From assembly GCF_019042245.1 (NCBI RefSeq), contig NZ_JAHQCX010000001.1:124001-188000 (forward strand): a stretch of 64,000 bases of DNA. The letters run 5' to 3'. The notes beneath the pieces were generated by a model. That model did no database searches. It saw nothing but the letters and a program-made list of their open reading frames with translations, and was not told the DNA's origin. The stretch is from Diplocloster modestus (GTDB taxonomy: Bacteria > Bacillota > Clostridia > Lachnospirales > Lachnospiraceae). Positions 43,096 to 51,893 of this stretch are shown here, piece after piece (position 1 is the first letter of the stretch; every line of letters begins with the position of its first letter). The translations under genes and the position numbers were made by a program.

Positions 43096-44445
43096 ATGGG
43101 AAGACTATTCGGTACCGATGGCGTAAGAGGAGTAGCCAACACAGAGCTGACTCCCACGCTTGCAATGCAGCTTGGACAGGCGGGTGCCTATGTTCTGACA
43201 AAAGAAAACGAACACAAACCAACGATTTTGGTAGGATGTGATACGAGAATATCCGGCGGGATGCTGGCAAATGCCCTGATGGCAGGGATCTGTTCCGTGG
43301 GGGCCAACGCAGTCTATATCGGTGTGCTGCCGACGCCGGCGGTGGCCTATCTGACCAGAAAATACCAGGTAGATGCGGGTGTCGTGATATCTGCCTCTCA
43401 CAATCCGGTCGAATTCAATGGAATCAAATTTTTCAACGGAAGCGGATATAAGTTATCCGACGCTTTGGAGGACGAGATTGAAGAAGTCATCCGAAGCGGC
43501 ATGAAAGATCTTCCGGTCCCTGTAGGTCCCATGGTCGGCCACGTCAGCTATCGGTTCGACGCGCGGGAAGACTACATTGAATTTGCGAAATCAGTCGTGG
43601 ATTTGGAGCTGAAGGGTTTGAAAATTGTCGTAGACTGTGCGGAAGGCGCGTCCTATTATACCGCAATCGAAACCCTGACTGAGTTAGGGGCCGATGTAGT
43701 AGCGATTCACACCGATCCGGATGGCACCAATATAAACGCCAACTGCGGTTCAACCCACATGGAAGAGTTAATGGCCAGGGTTGTATATGAAAAAGCCTCC
43801 CTGGGCCTGGCATTTGACGGTGACGCAGACAGACTGCTGGCTGTAGACGAGCAGGGAAAAGTCGTGGACGGCGATCAGCTGATGGGCATCTGCGGATACT
43901 ATCTCAAAGAAAAGGGAAAACTAAAACAAAATACAATCGTAGCAACAGTCATGAGTAATCTGGGCTTCTTCCTGATGGGTAAGAAGAACGGCCTGGTGAT
44001 CGAGCAGACGAAGGTCGGCGACCGATACGTACTGGAGCGGATGATAGAAGCCGGTTACAACCTGGGTGGGGAGCAGTCCGGACACATCATTTTCCTGGAT
44101 GAAAACACCACCGGCGACGGCCTGATCAGCGCGCTGCATCTGCTGGAAGTCGTGGTGAAGACAGGAAAGCCCTTATCGGAGCTGGCATCCATCATGCAGG
44201 TAATGCCCCAGGCTCTGATCAACGCCAAAGTTCCGACTCACAAAAAAGACCGTTACATGGAATATCCGGAGATAGCGGCCGCCATCAAAGAACTGGAAGA
44301 CAAATTCGCCGGAGAAGGCAGGGTGCTGATCCGTCCCTCCGGAACAGAACCATTGGTAAGAGTAATGATAGAAGGCAAGGACCAGAAGCTGATTGAAAAA
44401 GAAGCAAAAAAACTGGCAGATTTGATAACAAAGACCATGCTGTAG
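43096..44445 (+). CDS. glmM: phosphoglucosamine mutase
   Basis: A 449-residue GlmM, which converts glucosamine-6-phosphate to glucosamine-1-phosphate for UDP-GlcNAc and peptidoglycan. It begins [15 protein letters not shown]. The catalytic phosphoserine is Ser101 in ISASHNP. The metal loop is DGDADR and the phosphate-binding loop [11 protein letters not shown]. In other Firmicutes GlmM also inhibits CdaA. It has a CTGGAGG site and follows cdaR after 158 bases, which contain two small hairpins (GTTCCT-GTAT-AGGAAC and ATGCG-GATA-CGCAT). Confidence 0.97.
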   Translation: MGRLFGTDGVRGVANTELTPTLAMQLGQAGAYVLTKENEHKPTILVGCDTRISGGMLANALMAGICSVGANAVYIGVLPTPAVAYLTRKYQVDAGVVISASHNPVEFNGIKFFNGSGYKLSDALEDEIEEVIRSGMKDLPVPVGPMVGHVSYRFDAREDYIEFAKSVVDLELKGLKIVVDCAEGASYYTAIETLTELGADVVAIHTDPDGTNINANCGSTHMEELMARVVYEKASLGLAFDGDADRLLAVDEQGKVVDGDQLMGICGYYLKEKGKLKQNTIVATVMSNLGFFLMGKKNGLVIEQTKVGDRYVLERMIEAGYNLGGEQSGHIIFLDENTTGDGLISALHLLEVVVKTGKPLSELASIMQVMPQALINAKVPTHKKDRYMEYPEIAAAIKELEDKFAGEGRVLIRPSGTEPLVRVMIEGKDQKLIEKEAKKLADLITKTML

Positions 44446-44459
44446 AGGAGGTATCATTT

Positions 44460-44723
44460 ATGGTTAGCCAAAAAGTAGTCATCAAGAACCCGACCGGTCT
44501 CCACTTGAGGCCCGCCGGAATTCTGTGTAAAACGGCCATGCAGTTTAAATCCGTGATTACATTCACATTTAAGGAAAACACGGCAAACGCCAAAAGCGTT
44601 TTAAGCGTCTTGGGGGCCTGTGTGAAATGTGGAGACGAAGTAGAATTCGTATGTGAAGGCGAAGACGAGGAACAGGCACTTAAGACTCTGATAGAGGCCA
44701 TTGAAGGGGGCCTTGGGGAGTAG
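44460..44723 (+). CDS. HPr-family phosphocarrier protein
   Basis: An 87-residue HPr. The phosphoryl-accepting His15 is in NPTGLHLRPAG, and Ser46 (in NAKSVLSV), the target of HPr kinase, is present. It therefore could act in both PTS sugar uptake and CcpA-type regulation. It lies 14 bases after glmM with an AGAGGAGGT site, so it is co-expressed with the amino-sugar gene. A second, main HPr next to ptsI elsewhere cannot be excluded. Giant hairpin D starts about 30 bases after the stop. Confidence 0.93.
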   Translation: MVSQKVVIKNPTGLHLRPAGILCKTAMQFKSVITFTFKENTANAKSVLSVLGACVKCGDEVEFVCEGEDEEQALKTLIEAIEGGLGE

Positions 44724-44753
44724 ACGATGGGGAATGTGCTGTGGGGGCGGATC

Positions 44754-45182
44754 GGAAGGACAGCGGCCGGCTGCAGTCTGCTTAAGCGGGGGCGGTCGGC
44801 TGGGTGCCGGGATGCCGGGGGGTATCGCTGGCTGGGTTCCCGTCGGGGGCCGGCGTGTTTCGTCCTGCCGTGCTGCTCTGTCACAGCTTTAAGTACCTCT
44901 AAAATGAAAAACCGCAGGAAATCGAAGAATCGGGCTGATTCGCGGAGAAACCTTGATGGTTTCTCCACTCAACAGCCCTCTCAAAACGGTACGGAAAACC
45001 GTTTTGAGTCTCCGATTTCCTGCGGTTTTTCATTTAAGAGGTACTAAAAGATGTGCCAATGCAGCGCGACAGGATGAAACACGCCGCCCCCCGGCGGGAA
45101 CCCAGCCAGCGATACCCCCCGGCATCCCGGCACCCAACCGACCGCCCCGCCTAAGCAGACTGCAGCCGACCGCTGTCCTTCC
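44754..45182. repeat. giant hairpin D, about 170-bp arms with two inner hairpins
   Basis: The left arm (about 44754-44924) and right arm (about 45013-45182) are inverted copies, from GGAAGGACAGCGG at the outside to ATGAAAAACCGCAGGAAATC at the inside, with scattered mismatches. The centre holds GGGCTG...CAGCCC enclosing GGAGAAACC-TTGAT-GGTTTCTCC, then CTCAAAACGGT-ACGGAA-ACCGTTTTGAG. The whole resembles a cloverleaf on a long stalk. It begins about 30 bases after the HPr stop. Open frames in it are by-products of the palindrome. Confidence 0.9.
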
Positions 45183-45269
45183 GTTCCTTTGCAGATTCCC
45201 CGCTGGTTGGTTTGCAGCTGTGGTTCCAGTATCCAGAGTAAGATTGATTTCTAATATAGAATTAAAGTA

Positions 45270-45581
45270 GGAGCTTGGAGAGGGGGGCGGATGCCGTGGG
45301 CAGGGGTTTTGTACCTGGGGTGGCGGACTGCTGTTCCGGGGAAGCGGCATTGGCCGATCGTATTAGATGTACTTACAGGGAAGGAGAAAAAGTCCCGTTT
45401 TCCGTCACACTGTCCGAGCCGTTTTTTGGCGAGTTTGTGACGGAAAATGTAATAAGGACTTTTTCTCCTTCCCTGTTAGTACATCTTATACGATTGGACA
45501 CAGCCGCTTCCCCGGAACAGCAGTCCGCCACCCCAGGTACAAAACCCCTGCCCATGGCATCCGCCCCCCTCTCCAAGCTCC
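45270..45581. repeat. giant hairpin E, about 140-bp arms with the 28-nt loop shared with element C
   Basis: The arms (about 45270-45408 and 45437-45581) are inverted copies with scattered mismatches. The tip CGTTTTCCGTCAC pairs with GTGACGGAAAATG. The loop at 45409-45436 reads ACTGT, CC, GAGCCGT, T, TTTTGGCGAGTTT, which is 25 of 28 bases identical to the loop of element C at 19787-19814. It lies about 90 bases from element D and 40 bases from the end of the fucosyltransferase gene. Confidence 0.92.
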
Positions 45582-45621
45582 GGCCCTAGAATTATAATCA
45601 TGTCAAAGCCAGAAACAATGC

Positions 45622-46497
45622 TCAGGAAGCAATGATCTCAGCCGGTATTGCAGTCCATTCAGGCAGATAGAAATCATTGGTCCAGAGGTCCGCAAGGGGG
45701 GCTATGATACGCCTGGAAGGGTTCGGGTTCAGATAGGCGGCCCACCAGGAAAAGGTGCTGTTGGCTATGATCTGGTGGCGGCAGGCGGACATCAGATAGA
45801 ACTCTTCCAAGTCGGTGAGCGTGAGGGAATCGCTCAGGAATATAGGTGACGGGAGGGGGCTTAAGGCCTGCTTTACGTAGGGGACATCGTCGGAAAAAAT
45901 GTAGAGACGAAGATCCGGACCGGCAGATTGCTGCAGGAGGTTTAGGGCCTTAATGTAGTACGTAGGGGAAAGACATTTACCGCCTTTGAAATTCACATAG
46001 TCTCCGCGGCGGATGTGGATAGCGGCGGAGTTTGTGGAACGGAGTGTGGATAACTGCTCCTGGATCTCAGGGCGGAAAGGGGTCTTAGGAATGTATTGAC
46101 GCAGCAGATCCTGCCGGTATTGGTCGAAATAGCGATAGTTTTGCCAATAACCGGTCAAGTGGATATTGATGTCGTAGGCGAACTGCTCCGGGATGTAGGT
46201 GAACTCATTTTTTTCCCGCACCATTTTGATGGGAGCGGGGAGTTTGCGGTCACGCCTGTATTCATAGAACTTCGTGCGGAAGGGATGCTTATAACGGTCA
46301 AAAGGAGCAGCGGGCGGCAATAGCGTTTCCGTACAGTCGATGTTTAACTGATCCAGCTGGAAACGACGGAAATAGCCGCAGTCATAGAGATGCTTGTCCA
46401 GGATCAGAGTATCGTTGTTCCGCTTTGCAGTTGCGTAGGCGCAGGCGTAGGAAAACAGCTGGTTTCCGAAGCCGCCCATAATTTCAGAGATAACCAT
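45622..46497 (-). CDS. alpha-1,2-fucosyltransferase-like (GT11) enzyme
   Basis: A 291-residue glycosyltransferase. It shows the N-terminal GGFGNQLFSYACAYATAKR and the GDP-fucose-binding motif HIRRGDYVNF typical of GT11. It should transfer fucose, or a similar GDP-deoxysugar, to a surface glycan on the cytoplasmic side. Length is normal. It is the last minus-strand gene of the cluster, and a structured 125-base spacer separates it from the DUF2142 gene upstream. Acceptor and linkage are inferred from the family. Confidence 0.9.
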   Translation of the reverse strand: MVISEIMGGFGNQLFSYACAYATAKRNNDTLILDKHLYDCGYFRRFQLDQLNIDCTETLLPPAAPFDRYKHPFRTKFYEYRRDRKLPAPIKMVREKNEFTYIPEQFAYDINIHLTGYWQNYRYFDQYRQDLLRQYIPKTPFRPEIQEQLSTLRSTNSAAIHIRRGDYVNFKGGKCLSPTYYIKALNLLQQSAGPDLRLYIFSDDVPYVKQALSPLPSPIFLSDSLTLTDLEEFYLMSACRHQIIANSTFSWWAAYLNPNPSRRIIAPLADLWTNDFYLPEWTAIPAEIIAS

Positions 46498-46622
46498 TTT
46501 GTACTCCTTTTATTTGCGTTATAGTTTTTTATCGCAATGAGCACTTAGTGCCTGTATTTTAGGCACTTACGTGCGATGCATGAAAAATAGTCAGCGAGGT
46601 AATTTCGAGCGTTACTATTTTT
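46498..46622 (-). other. structured intergenic spacer between two minus-strand genes
   Basis: Read on the minus strand, AAAAATAGT pairs with ACTATTTTT around a ~20-base loop directly after the stop of the DUF2142 gene. Then AAGTGCCT-AAAATAC-AGGCACT forms a second hairpin. The first may be a partial terminator. The fucosyltransferase has its own AAAAGGAGT site. No clear promoter is seen. Confidence 0.4.
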
Positions 46623-48569
46623 TTATACGTTGAACGGCAGCATGATGGAGTATGCGCCGTACAGGACGACGAATGTCATGATGGCCATGACAATGCGGTT
46701 GTAGTTCTGCATTTTTCCATGGCAGATCAGGGTTTTGTTCCTGCAGAGGAACGGCAGCATTACCATTATGGGAAGGTAATAGCGGGGCTGCACCCCGTTG
46801 AAGCCCAAGGCGCCTATTTGAGTAAAGCTTAAATACAGTGCGGTCCAGATCAGGCAGAATACACCGAAAACCAGGACACCAACCAGAAGTTTATACTTTT
46901 TCTCCAGTACGTATTTGGTTTCTTCCTGGCAGGAGATGAAGCCCAAACCCAGGAAGAGGGGGGTGAACAGGTAGGTAAACTGCGCGGAATAAGCTCCCAG
47001 GAAGGCAAAATTAGCATTGGCGCCGATTCCGAATATATAGTCGCAGAATGTCTTGAAGATTGTTCCTACAAGCAGTTTGGTATAGGTCCAGGGATGATCC
47101 AGGATCATCATCAACTGTTTGACGATTCCTGTCTCGGACTCTTCGTTTCTTACGTCAGATCCCCAGTTTACATTTCCCATAGAAGTCTGAGAGGCCACAG
47201 GGAACAGGAAGGTGTAGATGATAGTTGCCATGATGGCGACGACACCGGCGATGAAACACACCCTCTGTTTTTTGCTGCTGAACTTGGTCTTTGGGAAGAA
47301 ACACAGTAAGCCCAGCAGTATGATATAGATCGCTTTGGGTAAGCTGGCGAATACGAAACAGCCCACGATTGCCAGCACATTGTACCATTTCAGCTTCTTT
47401 TCCTTATCGAGAACTTCATTTAACCAGAGGATAAAGCCCAGGATGGTGAAAGAGATAGCCACACCGTCGTAGGCATAACAGGTCGCCTGGAACAGGCAGG
47501 TGGGGAGCAGACCGATGACGGCGATGATGGCTTTCCCGACTTTCGCGTATTTGATTGCCAGTGCGACAACCAATGTGTAGAGGAGCAGATTGCCGAATTT
47601 ACCAAACATATAGAGAATGGTAAAGGGCAGATGCAGCAGCCGTCCAACCGCCAGGAACAGAGTCTGGGTAATGTAGGCCCACTGATTATAGGGAATAAAC
47701 CGGGCTTTGCTGACCAGAACCGCCTGATCGGTATTATCTTTGGAATTAAAATAGTCGGCAATGTACTGCCGTTCCTCCAGCGTATTGTAATAGGGCTGAT
47801 GCGCCTCTTTCATGATCGTGGCGGCTTCCGTATATTGAACCGTGGAAAAATAAGCGTTGGAATAGGCGTTGTCAAAATGAACCTGCTCGTCCCAGCCGAT
47901 CCGGAGGGTACCACCAAAAATAATGTAGATACTTCCGGCAAGCAGACTAAGGAATGCAAAGTATACTTCCAGCTTCCTGCCGAACACCGGTGCGCCGAAG
48001 ATCAGGAACATGATACAGCTGAATACCACGGCCAGGAAAAACATACGGTAGGGATTCATGGATAATTCATTGCTGAATTCAATGAAATCAATGGTACCGT
48101 TGAAATTATTCACCACACGGATCTTGCATCCGGCGGCTTCCTGACCGATGTTGTTATAATAATCGGTAAAGGCGGCAAGGGACTGATCATAATATTCGGT
48201 GGTGGAGGTTTCGCCGTATCCGTTATCACTGTAGGCATTCATGGTGATGGAAAAATCTACCGGTGACTGGTAGCCGATATGCAGCTTTTTGATATACATA
48301 TTTTCGGGGAAAGTAAAGGTATAATCGGTTTCAAGGCCCTTGCTTTCCACGGTTTTCCCGTCCTGTTCGGTTGTAGTAGAGTAATCCACATCTTCGATTT
48401 TCACATGATCATACGTCTGGCCGCTTGTAAAATCATAGCGGGTTGTGTAAGTGTCATTGAACAGGGAATGAAAGTTAAACACCAGAAGTTCAACCAATAC
48501 TGTCAAAAGAATTACCGCACCGATCATGATCAGTAATTTTCGCCAGTGTTCTTTGATATAAGTTTTCAT
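46623..48569 (-). CDS. DUF2142-family membrane protein, probable lipid-linked-sugar transferase
   Basis: A 648-residue membrane protein. An N-terminal membrane segment is followed by an extracytoplasmic beta-type region (about residues 40-170), then about ten membrane segments. IGWDEQVHFDNAYSNAY fits the DUF2142 pattern, where the acidic residues recall the catalytic loop of GT-C transferases. It would move sugars from polyprenyl-phosphate donors to a polymer outside the membrane, which is inference. Its start overlaps the upstream gene (48566) by four bases, so the two are coupled. Confidence 0.8.
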   Translation of the reverse strand: MKTYIKEHWRKLLIMIGAVILLTVLVELLVFNFHSLFNDTYTTRYDFTSGQTYDHVKIEDVDYSTTTEQDGKTVESKGLETDYTFTFPENMYIKKLHIGYQSPVDFSITMNAYSDNGYGETSTTEYYDQSLAAFTDYYNNIGQEAAGCKIRVVNNFNGTIDFIEFSNELSMNPYRMFFLAVVFSCIMFLIFGAPVFGRKLEVYFAFLSLLAGSIYIIFGGTLRIGWDEQVHFDNAYSNAYFSTVQYTEAATIMKEAHQPYYNTLEERQYIADYFNSKDNTDQAVLVSKARFIPYNQWAYITQTLFLAVGRLLHLPFTILYMFGKFGNLLLYTLVVALAIKYAKVGKAIIAVIGLLPTCLFQATCYAYDGVAISFTILGFILWLNEVLDKEKKLKWYNVLAIVGCFVFASLPKAIYIILLGLLCFFPKTKFSSKKQRVCFIAGVVAIMATIIYTFLFPVASQTSMGNVNWGSDVRNEESETGIVKQLMMILDHPWTYTKLLVGTIFKTFCDYIFGIGANANFAFLGAYSAQFTYLFTPLFLGLGFISCQEETKYVLEKKYKLLVGVLVFGVFCLIWTALYLSFTQIGALGFNGVQPRYYLPIMVMLPFLCRNKTLICHGKMQNYNRIVMAIMTFVVLYGAYSIMLPFNV

Positions 48570-49225
48570 GCCTTCTTTTTCCCCTTTCTGATGATTGGCT
48601 GGCCCTTATCCGTGACGGCAAATAGGGTCAGCAGTACGAACAGGAATAGAACAAAATACCACAGCAGCGGTTTGTTGTATGCGGGATAACAGTAAGTCAT
48701 GATCATATTTCCCTGAAGAACCTGGCCGTTAATGCTGGTGCTGACATCCGGGATGATCTGCGGATTCGTATAGATGCCGGGATAATTCCCATCGGTCACG
48801 CCGTCACACCAGATGCGCAGAATCAGGGGACCGGAACAGGTCTCAAAGCCGGTGAACGGCATCAGCACATCCTGGCCCTCTGCGATATTGGGAGCGGCCA
48901 TAGCAGAACTTCCCAGAGAATGACCATCCGTCTGGGATAAGACTTCGTAGTGAATCACACCGGATGTAAGCTTCTTGTCGTAAGTAGTATATTTCACCTG
49001 TACACCCAGCAAACGCTCATCGACCTGGAACTTGTACTCCATAACCGTTCCCTCGGCCAGCGGGTTTTGGACCAATTGTTCCGCCTTGGTATTATAGCCC
49101 TGTGTCGCCATATATTCATTGGGGAACAGGTAGCTGGCGATGATTCCAAGAACACTCAGCAGTATCCCCAGCAGAAGCAGACGGCGGATATTCCGGTCTA
49201 TCCAGTTACACACTTTTTTAATCAT
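48566..49225 (-). CDS. unknown bitopic membrane protein coupled to the DUF2142 gene
   Basis: A 219-residue protein with hydrophobic segments at both ends (about 15-33 and 188-206) and a ~150-residue extracytoplasmic domain between them. I do not recognise the domain. Its layout recalls the beta-rich outside region of the DUF2142 protein next door. It overlaps that gene by four bases and probably forms a complex with it. Confidence 0.75.
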   Translation of the reverse strand: MIKKVCNWIDRNIRRLLLLGILLSVLGIIASYLFPNEYMATQGYNTKAEQLVQNPLAEGTVMEYKFQVDERLLGVQVKYTTYDKKLTSGVIHYEVLSQTDGHSLGSSAMAAPNIAEGQDVLMPFTGFETCSGPLILRIWCDGVTDGNYPGIYTNPQIIPDVSTSINGQVLQGNMIMTYCYPAYNKPLLWYFVLFLFVLLTLFAVTDKGQPIIRKGKKKA

Positions 49226-49290
49226 GTCTTACCTCTTTTCTATATCGTTTGTTACAATTTTTACCATCATACTATAAGCACGGGAAAGTG

Positions 49291-50751
49291 TCAATTTTCG
49301 GCAGTATGATAAGGCTTCGCCGCATAATAGAACAGAATCTCGTATTCATCGAACGTAAAGGTCCCCCGGTATTCCGGCTGGTATCCGGCTGCTCTAAAGT
49401 CCTCCAGTACTGTTTCATGAGCAGGATCAGCGGCGATCCAAATGCGCCCATCCGCATGATCCAGCTGGGAGAGAGCGTTTAATTCCCCGATTCGGTAATT
49501 CTGATAAACTTTTTGATAGACGTCTGTAATTTCCGACCCATACAGCTCATGCTGCTCTTCAGGAAAATAATAGGCAAAACATTTTTGAACTCCATTGTGT
49601 GTATGCACAATGACGTCTCCCGGTTCGAATACGGATTCCATATAGGATTCCATCTGTTCCGCGCCGGATTGGTAACGCAGTTTCAAGATGTCTATAAAAT
49701 TCAGGGCACTGCAAAATATAAGCCATACGGTTAACAGACGGGATATCCAAGGCTGCCTGATGTTCCGTGCTTCGATGGCGAAGAAAAGCCACATGCAGCC
49801 ATAGGAAGACACCATATAGCGCTGATAAAAAACAGGCCGGATCAGGAATGAGGCGGCCAGCCCCACCAGGACCATTCCGACGGAAGTGCTGAAACAGGCC
49901 GCCGCGAACCAGTCTTCCCGCTCCTTTTTTCGAAATATAAACAGCCAGAAAACAGCCAGAAATACCAAAAGGAGAAATAGGGAGAGAAGGTGGCTGCGCT
50001 TTACGGCAAAAGTATATTCTATATAAGTCACCAGCGTAGAAAAGGTAATGGGAGGAATCCAGTATTTCTCCGTAACCTGAGATATCTGCCGGAGAACGAC
50101 TCCCAGCCAGGGCAGATAGGCGAGTACAGTGAAAACGGCACAGAGCATCCATTTTTTCAAAACTTGTTTATTTTGCCTGAATGCGTGGATCAGGAGATAA
50201 AAATAAAGGAAGGCTACCGCTGCACAGGCAAAATAATGGGTATAAGCAGCCAGAAGGCTGAACACAGTAAAATACAGCCAATTACGGAATTTCCCGTTCA
50301 ATATTATTTCATATGAAAACAGCGCTGCGGCTGTGACGAAGAACATGGCCCAGCTGTACATACGGATGTCTGTAGAGTAATACAACATTTTTGGCATACC
50401 GAACAGACAGAGCAGAAACAGAAAAGATGTCCTGTCACCAAACCGTTTCCGGACCAGCGTACAGCCCAGAATCATTTGGAAAAGAAAAGGAAGTACAGAT
50501 ACCAGGTGCATCACAATAAGACTGGTTCCGAAAATACCAGTCAAAAACTTCAGGATCAGATAATAAACCGGAGGATGTACATCCGCGGCGGTCAAAGCGA
50601 TGACATCCGGGTAAGAATGTCCCGACAGGGAAATAGTAAAAGCCTCATCCATAAATATATTTTTATGAAAAATGAGGGTAAGCATCAACAGGCTTTCCAG
50701 AATACATAAACCAGCCAGAAATACAGTTTTCTGCTTTTTTGATAAAACCAT
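49291..50751 (-). CDS. GT39/ArnT-like membrane glycosyltransferase
   Basis: A 486-residue protein with about ten membrane segments and a soluble C-terminal domain. The first loop carries FMDEAFTISLSGHSYPDV followed by DVHPPVYYLILK, the acidic pattern of GT-C (PMT_2/ArnT-like) enzymes that use polyprenyl-phosphate sugars. The open frame begins earlier at TTG 50823 but would overlap the upstream gene. ATG 50751, after an AGAAGGA site, is preferred. It follows the GtrB-like gene, which probably makes its lipid-linked sugar donor. Confidence 0.85.
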   Translation of the reverse strand: MVLSKKQKTVFLAGLCILESLLMLTLIFHKNIFMDEAFTISLSGHSYPDVIALTAADVHPPVYYLILKFLTGIFGTSLIVMHLVSVLPFLFQMILGCTLVRKRFGDRTSFLFLLCLFGMPKMLYYSTDIRMYSWAMFFVTAAALFSYEIILNGKFRNWLYFTVFSLLAAYTHYFACAAVAFLYFYLLIHAFRQNKQVLKKWMLCAVFTVLAYLPWLGVVLRQISQVTEKYWIPPITFSTLVTYIEYTFAVKRSHLLSLFLLLVFLAVFWLFIFRKKEREDWFAAACFSTSVGMVLVGLAASFLIRPVFYQRYMVSSYGCMWLFFAIEARNIRQPWISRLLTVWLIFCSALNFIDILKLRYQSGAEQMESYMESVFEPGDVIVHTHNGVQKCFAYYFPEEQHELYGSEITDVYQKVYQNYRIGELNALSQLDHADGRIWIAADPAHETVLEDFRAAGYQPEYRGTFTFDEYEILFYYAAKPYHTAEN

Positions 50752-50764
50752 AACAAAAATCCTT

Positions 50765-51703
50765 CTACTTATCTTCGATGTTGGTCTCCTTGCAAATAAA
50801 CAAGGGACGTTTTTTTGTTTCAAGATAAGTCTTAGCCAAATATTCGCCTAAAATACCTATACTGAATAATTGTAAGCCCCCCAACAGAAAGATAATACAG
50901 ACCATGGATGGCCATCCGCTGGTCGGATCGCCGAAAATCAAGGTTCGTATAATGATAAAGCAGATCATGATAAACGCAGCCAGGCATAGGACTACACCTG
51001 TAAAAGCGGCCAGGGCTAAAGGCGCGGTTGAAAAGGCCACAATGCCCTCAATGCTGTAAACCAGCAGTTTCCAGAAAGACCATTTGGTCTCCCCGGCCAC
51101 ACGTTCTACATTTTCAAATTCAATCCACTTGGTGTCAAAGCCCACCCAGCCAAACAGGCCCTTGGAAAAGCGGTTGTACTCCCCCATCTCCAGCAGCGCG
51201 TTTACAAACTGACGGGTCATGAGACGGAAATCCCGGGCGCCGTCTACGATCTCGGTTTTGGATATTTTATGCATGAATTTATAAAAACAGCGGGCGAAAA
51301 AGGAACGGATCGGAGGTTCTCCCTTCCGGGTAACCCGGCGGGTAGCGGCTGAATCGTAGCCTTCTTTCGTGACTGCATCATACATCTGCGGCAGCAGTGA
51401 CGGCGGATCCTGCAAATCAGCATCCATAATGGCTGCGTAATCGCCCTGGGCATAGGAGAGACCGGCATAAATGGCGGCTTCCTTGCCGAAGTTCCGGGAA
51501 AACGAGACATATTTTATTCGGGGATCATTTTCGGCGAACTGTTTGGCTATCGCCAGTGTCTGATCAGTAGATCCGTCGTTGACGAATATAATCTCAAATT
51601 CCACATAGGGCATGGATTCTGCAACGCTGCAGATTTCTTTGTAAAAATAGGGAAGGGCATCCTGCTCGTTATAGCAGGGGACGATTGCTGAAAGTTTTTC
51701 CAT
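50765..51703 (-). CDS. polyprenyl-phosphate glycosyltransferase (GtrB/DPM1-like, GT2)
   Basis: A 312-residue GT2 enzyme. The GT-A domain has VPCYNEQDALPYFY, the donor motif DADLQDPP near residue 95 and FVNDGSTDQT. Two C-terminal hydrophobic segments (about 228-250 and 262-285) anchor it. GtrB-type enzymes attach a hexose to undecaprenyl phosphate on the cytoplasmic face. The adjacent GT39-type gene likely uses the product outside. It is the first gene of the minus-strand unit, with a promoter at 51793-51821. Confidence 0.92.
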   Translation of the reverse strand: MEKLSAIVPCYNEQDALPYFYKEICSVAESMPYVEFEIIFVNDGSTDQTLAIAKQFAENDPRIKYVSFSRNFGKEAAIYAGLSYAQGDYAAIMDADLQDPPSLLPQMYDAVTKEGYDSAATRRVTRKGEPPIRSFFARCFYKFMHKISKTEIVDGARDFRLMTRQFVNALLEMGEYNRFSKGLFGWVGFDTKWIEFENVERVAGETKWSFWKLLVYSIEGIVAFSTAPLALAAFTGVVLCLAAFIMICFIIIRTLIFGDPTSGWPSMVCIIFLLGGLQLFSIGILGEYLAKTYLETKKRPLFICKETNIEDK

Positions 51704-51792
51704 ATAGAATGTTCACGCACCTTTTTGTTTACCAGGATAATTTTTATTTTTTTAAATATTGCTGATTAAATTCATGGACTAAATTTACAGCT

Positions 51793-51821
51793 ACTATACC
51801 ATAAACAGGCAAAACTTGCAA
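51793..51821 (-). promoter_or_regulatory. sigma-A promoter for the minus-strand glycan genes
   Basis: On the minus strand TTGCAA (51821-51816) and TATAGT (51798-51793) have a 17-base spacer. It would drive the genes from 51703 down to 49291 and possibly further. Confidence 0.6.
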
Positions 51822-51893
51822 AGTATGGTAAATAGAAAAGAATTGTATGATAAATAGAAAAGAATCCAGTTGAAAATAGGACAAAAACTTGCT

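Noticed and set aside
5256..45581. Giant palindromes considered as insertion sequences or transposons
   Set aside because: No transposase frame, no terminal repeat pattern separate from the arms and no target duplication that I could see.
44701..45597. Several 60-110-codon frames on both strands between HPr and the fucosyltransferase gene
   Set aside because: They lie inside palindromes D and E; matching frames appear on both strands because the arms are inverted copies. No domain or ribosome site.
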